A DNA stretch of 64,000 bases from Gordonibacter sp. Marseille-P4307 (GTDB lineage: Bacteria > Actinomycetota > Coriobacteriia > Coriobacteriales > Eggerthellaceae), in the NCBI RefSeq assembly GCF_900604965.1, contig NZ_UWPD01000001.1, positions 1,132,642 through 1,196,641 of the forward strand, written 5' to 3'. The position numbers and the translations under genes were made by a program. Position 1 is the first letter of the stretch. Each line of letters begins with the position of its first letter. Of this stretch, positions 61,176 to 64,000 are shown piece after piece. The notes below the pieces were generated by a model that ran no database searches, was not told the DNA's origin, and worked only from the letters and a program-made list of their open reading frames with translations.

Positions 61176-61215
61176 AAAAAGACCCGGATCCGCATGGCGG
61201 ATCCGGGTCTTGTCC
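61176..61215. terminator. Bidirectional terminator between ech and the wall-binding gene
   Basis: A 14-bp perfect stem AAGACCCGGATCCG/CGGATCCGGGTCTT (61179-61211); A5 on the left acts as a T5 run for the minus-strand gene. Confidence 0.85.
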
Positions 61216-61230
61216 TTCAGGGACCGAACG

Positions 61231-63456
61231 CTACTTGCTCATTTCGGCCTTACGCGCGGCCTCGAGCGTGGATGCGGGCACGGCTGCCTCGCCTCCGAAC
61301 ACGAATGCGCGCTTGATCTTGTCGGCGTTCTTCTTCACGACGTCATCGATGACGAAGGGGTCGTAGGAGAACGTTCCTCCTGCGCAATTCGGGCCGTCAT
61401 GAGGAACCAGCAGCATGACGCCGCGGTTCTTGCCGACGAGGGCTGCTCCGGTGAGCGCGTCCCAATACCCGTTACCATCGGCCAAAGCGACGCATTTGGC
61501 GCGCGATGGATCGGCTTTGATCTGGGTGTTTGCGATCGCAGCCGAGGTCTGCCAGGCGTTGTCGCCCGACAAGCGGGAGATATCGGCCTTCGGAATGCCT
61601 GTGGAGACGAGTTTCGCTTCGGTGGAGTCGCTGACCGCGGCGGTTCCGCCCACGATGATGGCTCCGGTGTACCCTGCTTCCTTCATGTCGGCCAGCGCCG
61701 CGTCGCCCAGGTTGCCGGAGGCGTCGGTGAGGTACACGGGCATGGTCGATTCGAATGCCCACGGAGCGACCGACAGTGCGTCGTAATAACCGGCAGAGGT
61801 GGCAACGATGCAGGTCGTAGGCTTAGCCTGGGCGCGTACGCGCTTGGCGATCTCGATGGCGGTCATCTGGGCGTCTTCTCCCTGGGCGCGCTCGGTGGCT
61901 ACGCCGAGGTCCTTGACGGCTTTCTCGACGCCCGCCGACACGGCCGCTTCTCCGCCGCAGATCACGACTTTCTCGGCTGCCAATCGGCGAATCTCAGATG
62001 CGGTCTGCTCGGGCAGCTCGGTGGGGGAGGTCAGCAGGACGGGGCAGCTCTGGGAGCCGGCGAGGGCCGAGGCGGCCAGCGCATCCCAATATCCCGACGA
62101 TGTGGCCAAAACGACGGTCTTGCACGATCCTCCGGGCCAACCCTGGGGGCTTGCGGTGATGGCCTTCATGGTGCCGAAGGCGTCATCGCCGGCCAGGCGA
62201 TCCCACGAAGCCTGCTCGGGCTCCGCCATCAGGCTGTCCCATTGGGCATCGGTGATATCGAGGGGAAGCACCGCACGGTTCAGCTCGGTCGAGGGCCATC
62301 CGTGCGCCTTCCACACCAGCAGATCGTAGTGCTTGGAGCGGTCCAGCATAGAGGGGTCGACCGGCTTGGTGACGGCCGTCGCCTTCCCGGAACCCGGAAT
62401 CTCTCTGACCAGAACGGCGCCCGCGGGGATAACGCCCGGCTTCAGCTCGGTTCCGCGCTCGATCAGGCCGACGTAGAACCCGGCGGGAAGGTCGTAGGGC
62501 AAAAGGCCCTCGACATCGGCCTGCGCGACGAGACCTTCGGGACCCGCCTTGACCACGGTTGCCTTGCCCGACACCTTGGGAAGCGGTGCGACGGGATCGT
62601 CGCCCTCTTCGGACGGATCGGTCACGCGGATGGTGCAGAAGATGCGGTCCCAGCTACCGTCGGGGTACACCGCCCATACCATCATGTCGTACGAATCGGG
62701 ACGCTGCAGCTTGTCCGGAGCGATGACCAGAGAGCCGTCGGGATTGACCGTCACGAAGTTGGGATGCTGGATGTCGGTCGATTTGTAGCGCATGTACTCG
62801 GGCAGCGGCATCTTTCCGAGAACGTTGACGGGGGCGGGAACCTTCAGGGTCTTTCCCGCCGCCACGGTGAACGTGGTTCCCGCAGGGTCTGCCGAGTAGC
62901 TGGGCGTGAAGTAGTTGCACAGATCGTCATCCGGGTATCCGGGATTCTTGCCCTCGCGCAGGGTCACATTGGATACGTGGTAGTCGAAGTAGGGTCCGAC
63001 CTTGAATTCCTTGAGGCTCTGATGTGCCACGTAGTAGTCTTCGGGAAGCTCGCTGTTTTCGATGCCCATGAATTCGAGGCGGTAGGTTCCGGCGGGCAGC
63101 TTCTTTTGGCAATGGATGCCCGTGCTGCCGGCGAGGGGTCCATCGGTGTGGTCGGCCTGCGTGATCTCGATGGGATCCGGAACTTTGACATCTTTGTCGA
63201 CGTCTTTGTCAACCACGCGGTGCAGGCGCCACTTCGCACCCTTGAGGTTGCGGTTCACGACGTCGTTATCCTTGTTCTCCAGCATGACCGTGAGATCGAA
63301 CGTGGTATCGAACAGCTCGACTTCGTCTGCGTCAGCGGTGGCGATCGGCGCTGCGCTTGCGGGATCCAGTACCAAGGCGCTTGCAGGCAGGCCCAGAACC
63401 AGCCCGCAGGCCAGGGCGGCCGAACAAACCCCCTTGCTTGCATGTGACAACTTCAT
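61231..63456 (-). CDS. Secreted protein with type-2 cell-wall-binding repeats
   Basis: A 741-residue exported protein. A Sec signal peptide is clear (MKLSHASKGVCSAALACGLV, cleavage near ALA/ASA around residues 27-36). The N-terminal 400 residues form unknown beta-rich domains. The C-terminal third holds three PF04122-type repeats, each with a FGT/TSAAIA-like start, a SSGYWDAL or NGYWDAL element and a VICGGEAAVS/IIVGGTAAVS/VFGGEAAVP end; in Clostridioides these bind anionic wall polymers. ATG 63456 follows AAAGGAG. Its ligand or enzymatic role is not visible. Confidence 0.88.
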   Translation of the reverse strand: MKLSHASKGVCSAALACGLVLGLPASALVLDPASAAPIATADADEVELFDTTFDLTVMLENKDNDVVNRNLKGAKWRLHRVVDKDVDKDVKVPDPIEITQADHTDGPLAGSTGIHCQKKLPAGTYRLEFMGIENSELPEDYYVAHQSLKEFKVGPYFDYHVSNVTLREGKNPGYPDDDLCNYFTPSYSADPAGTTFTVAAGKTLKVPAPVNVLGKMPLPEYMRYKSTDIQHPNFVTVNPDGSLVIAPDKLQRPDSYDMMVWAVYPDGSWDRIFCTIRVTDPSEEGDDPVAPLPKVSGKATVVKAGPEGLVAQADVEGLLPYDLPAGFYVGLIERGTELKPGVIPAGAVLVREIPGSGKATAVTKPVDPSMLDRSKHYDLLVWKAHGWPSTELNRAVLPLDITDAQWDSLMAEPEQASWDRLAGDDAFGTMKAITASPQGWPGGSCKTVVLATSSGYWDALAASALAGSQSCPVLLTSPTELPEQTASEIRRLAAEKVVICGGEAAVSAGVEKAVKDLGVATERAQGEDAQMTAIEIAKRVRAQAKPTTCIVATSAGYYDALSVAPWAFESTMPVYLTDASGNLGDAALADMKEAGYTGAIIVGGTAAVSDSTEAKLVSTGIPKADISRLSGDNAWQTSAAIANTQIKADPSRAKCVALADGNGYWDALTGAALVGKNRGVMLLVPHDGPNCAGGTFSYDPFVIDDVVKKNADKIKRAFVFGGEAAVPASTLEAARKAEMSK

Positions 63457-63471
63457 GAAACTCCTTTCCCT

Positions 63472-63527
63472 AAAGTTAGTTATATCTAACAGCAATCGAT
63501 TATAGGAAAAGTTAGTCATGGTTTCAA
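63472..63527 (-). promoter_or_regulatory. Promoter and repeats upstream of the wall-binding gene
   Basis: Read on the minus strand: TTGAAA (63527-63522), a 17-bp spacer, TATAAT (63504-63499). On the plus strand AAAGTTAGT occurs at 63472-63480 and again at 63508-63516, flanking the -10; the first is part of GTTAGTTATATCTAAC, with matching GTTAG/CTAAC arms. A repressor site is likely. Confidence 0.6.
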
Positions 63528-63601
63528 TAGGGTCGGCCAGACAAGGGATGCGGGCTTCCCGCGATCGCCCTCGCCGTCCGACGGCAAGGCGCGTATTTCG
63601 G

Positions 63602-63607
63602 TATAAT
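63602..63607 (+). promoter_or_regulatory. -10 box for the pgsA-type gene
   Basis: Perfect TATAAT about 80 bases before the GTG start. Confidence 0.5.
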
Positions 63608-63686
63608 CGAGCGGACGAGGGCAATCTCTCGTATAGCCCGGGTGCGCAAGGATCCGGTTCGTTGTTTAGCGAAGAAGGTGGATCGA

Positions 63687-64000
63687 GTGTCGCAAAACCC
63701 CGGGACCTTGAAGAAGGTGCGGTCGGAGCAGGCCGACGAAGAAGTGATTGACGCCATCTTCACCATCCCGAACGTCATCTCGTTCGTTCGCCTGTGCATG
63801 GTTCCGGTGTTTCTGCTCCTTCTGTTCGGTGGAAACGACGTTGCCGCCGCGATCCTGTTCGGCATCGCCTCGGGTACCGATTTCGTGGATGGGCAGATCG
63901 CTCGGCGCACGCGCGCCGTCTCCAAGCTCGGTCAGATTCTCGATCCGGCGGTCGACCGCATTCTCATGATCACGGCGGTGCTGGGCCTGCTCGTGGTCGG
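63687..64000 (+). CDS. pgsA: CDP-alcohol phosphatidyltransferase (PgsA-type), 5' part
   Basis: The frame runs off the window; 104 residues are visible from GTG 63687, with AAGGTGG upstream. The membrane-enzyme motif D-x2-DG-x2-AR-x8-G-x3-D-x3-D is complete in GTDFVDGQIARR through LGQILDPAVDR (about residues 67-95). The N-terminal TIPNVISFVRLCMVPVFLLL matches phosphatidylglycerophosphate synthases, which make phosphatidylglycerol phosphate. Assignment to PgsA over other CDP-alcohol transferases rests on that opening. Confidence 0.85.
   Translation, partial: MSQNPGTLKKVRSEQADEEVIDAIFTIPNVISFVRLCMVPVFLLLLFGGNDVAAAILFGIASGTDFVDGQIARRTRAVSKLGQILDPAVDRILMITAVLGLLVV

Noticed and set aside
61210-63447. 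745-codon open frame on the plus strand
   Set aside because: Shadow of the wall-binding protein, which has a signal peptide, a ribosome site, a promoter and recognised repeats on the minus strand.

Overview
The window looks like chromosomal DNA of a high-GC, anaerobic Gram-positive actinobacterium, most likely class Coriobacteriia (Eggerthellaceae-like). The support is indirect: a rapZ-yvcK-whiA cluster, a superoxide reductase-type protein, a six-gene Ech-type [NiFe] hydrogenase, a secreted protein with type-2 cell-wall-binding repeats, two DegV proteins, frequent GTG/TTG starts and clear TANAAT -10 boxes. The genus is inferred, not shown.

Layout. 1-5.0 kb: 3' part of trmFO, xerC, then uvrA. 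5.1-11.1 kb: an acetyltransferase, then uvrC-rapZ-yvcK-whiA. 11.1-15.8 kb: gap-pgk-tpiA-gpmI, covering lower glycolysis from triose phosphate to 2-phosphoglycerate. 15.9-18.3 kb: secG, tRNA-Leu, a cation diffusion facilitator, a HAD hydrolase and tRNA-Val. 18.4-29.6 kb: an accessory island of about 10.6 kb bracketed by two nearly identical tRNA-Gly(GCC)/tRNA-Cys(GCA) transcription units. It holds an HxlR regulator, a class M sirtuin with a zinc macrodomain partner, a frameshifted low-GC orphan, a heterodimeric ABC exporter, decayed methyltransferase, hydrolase and XRE-regulator genes, and an HTH-Fic protein behind a 34-bp perfect palindrome.

29.7-40.3 kb: a membrane-anchored unknown protein; terC behind a yybP-ykoY-type (manganese) riboswitch and terminator; a lipid kinase; RNase D; a membrane zinc peptidase; xseA-xseB; a HIT protein; ackA and pta, convergent on one terminator; and a family 2 glycosyltransferase. 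40.4-44.8 kb: csoR-copA-dinB, where copA carries an in-frame CopZ-like domain with its own ribosome binding site. 44.8-55.5 kb: degV, ileS-lspA-rluD-hemH-coaBC, a superoxide reductase, a 32-residue membrane peptide, a second degV, tRNA-Pro and a VanZ-like protein. 55.6-64 kb: echABCDEF, a large cell-wall-binding protein on the minus strand, and the 5' end of a pgsA-type gene.

Together the core genes suggest acetate-forming substrate-level phosphorylation (pta/ackA), H2-ferredoxin cycling coupled to an ion gradient (Ech), and copper, manganese and oxygen defence. The most distinctive features are the tRNA-bracketed island with its ADP-ribosylation and Fic genes, the nested copZ, and an Ech large subunit that ends exactly where related hydrogenases are cleaved.
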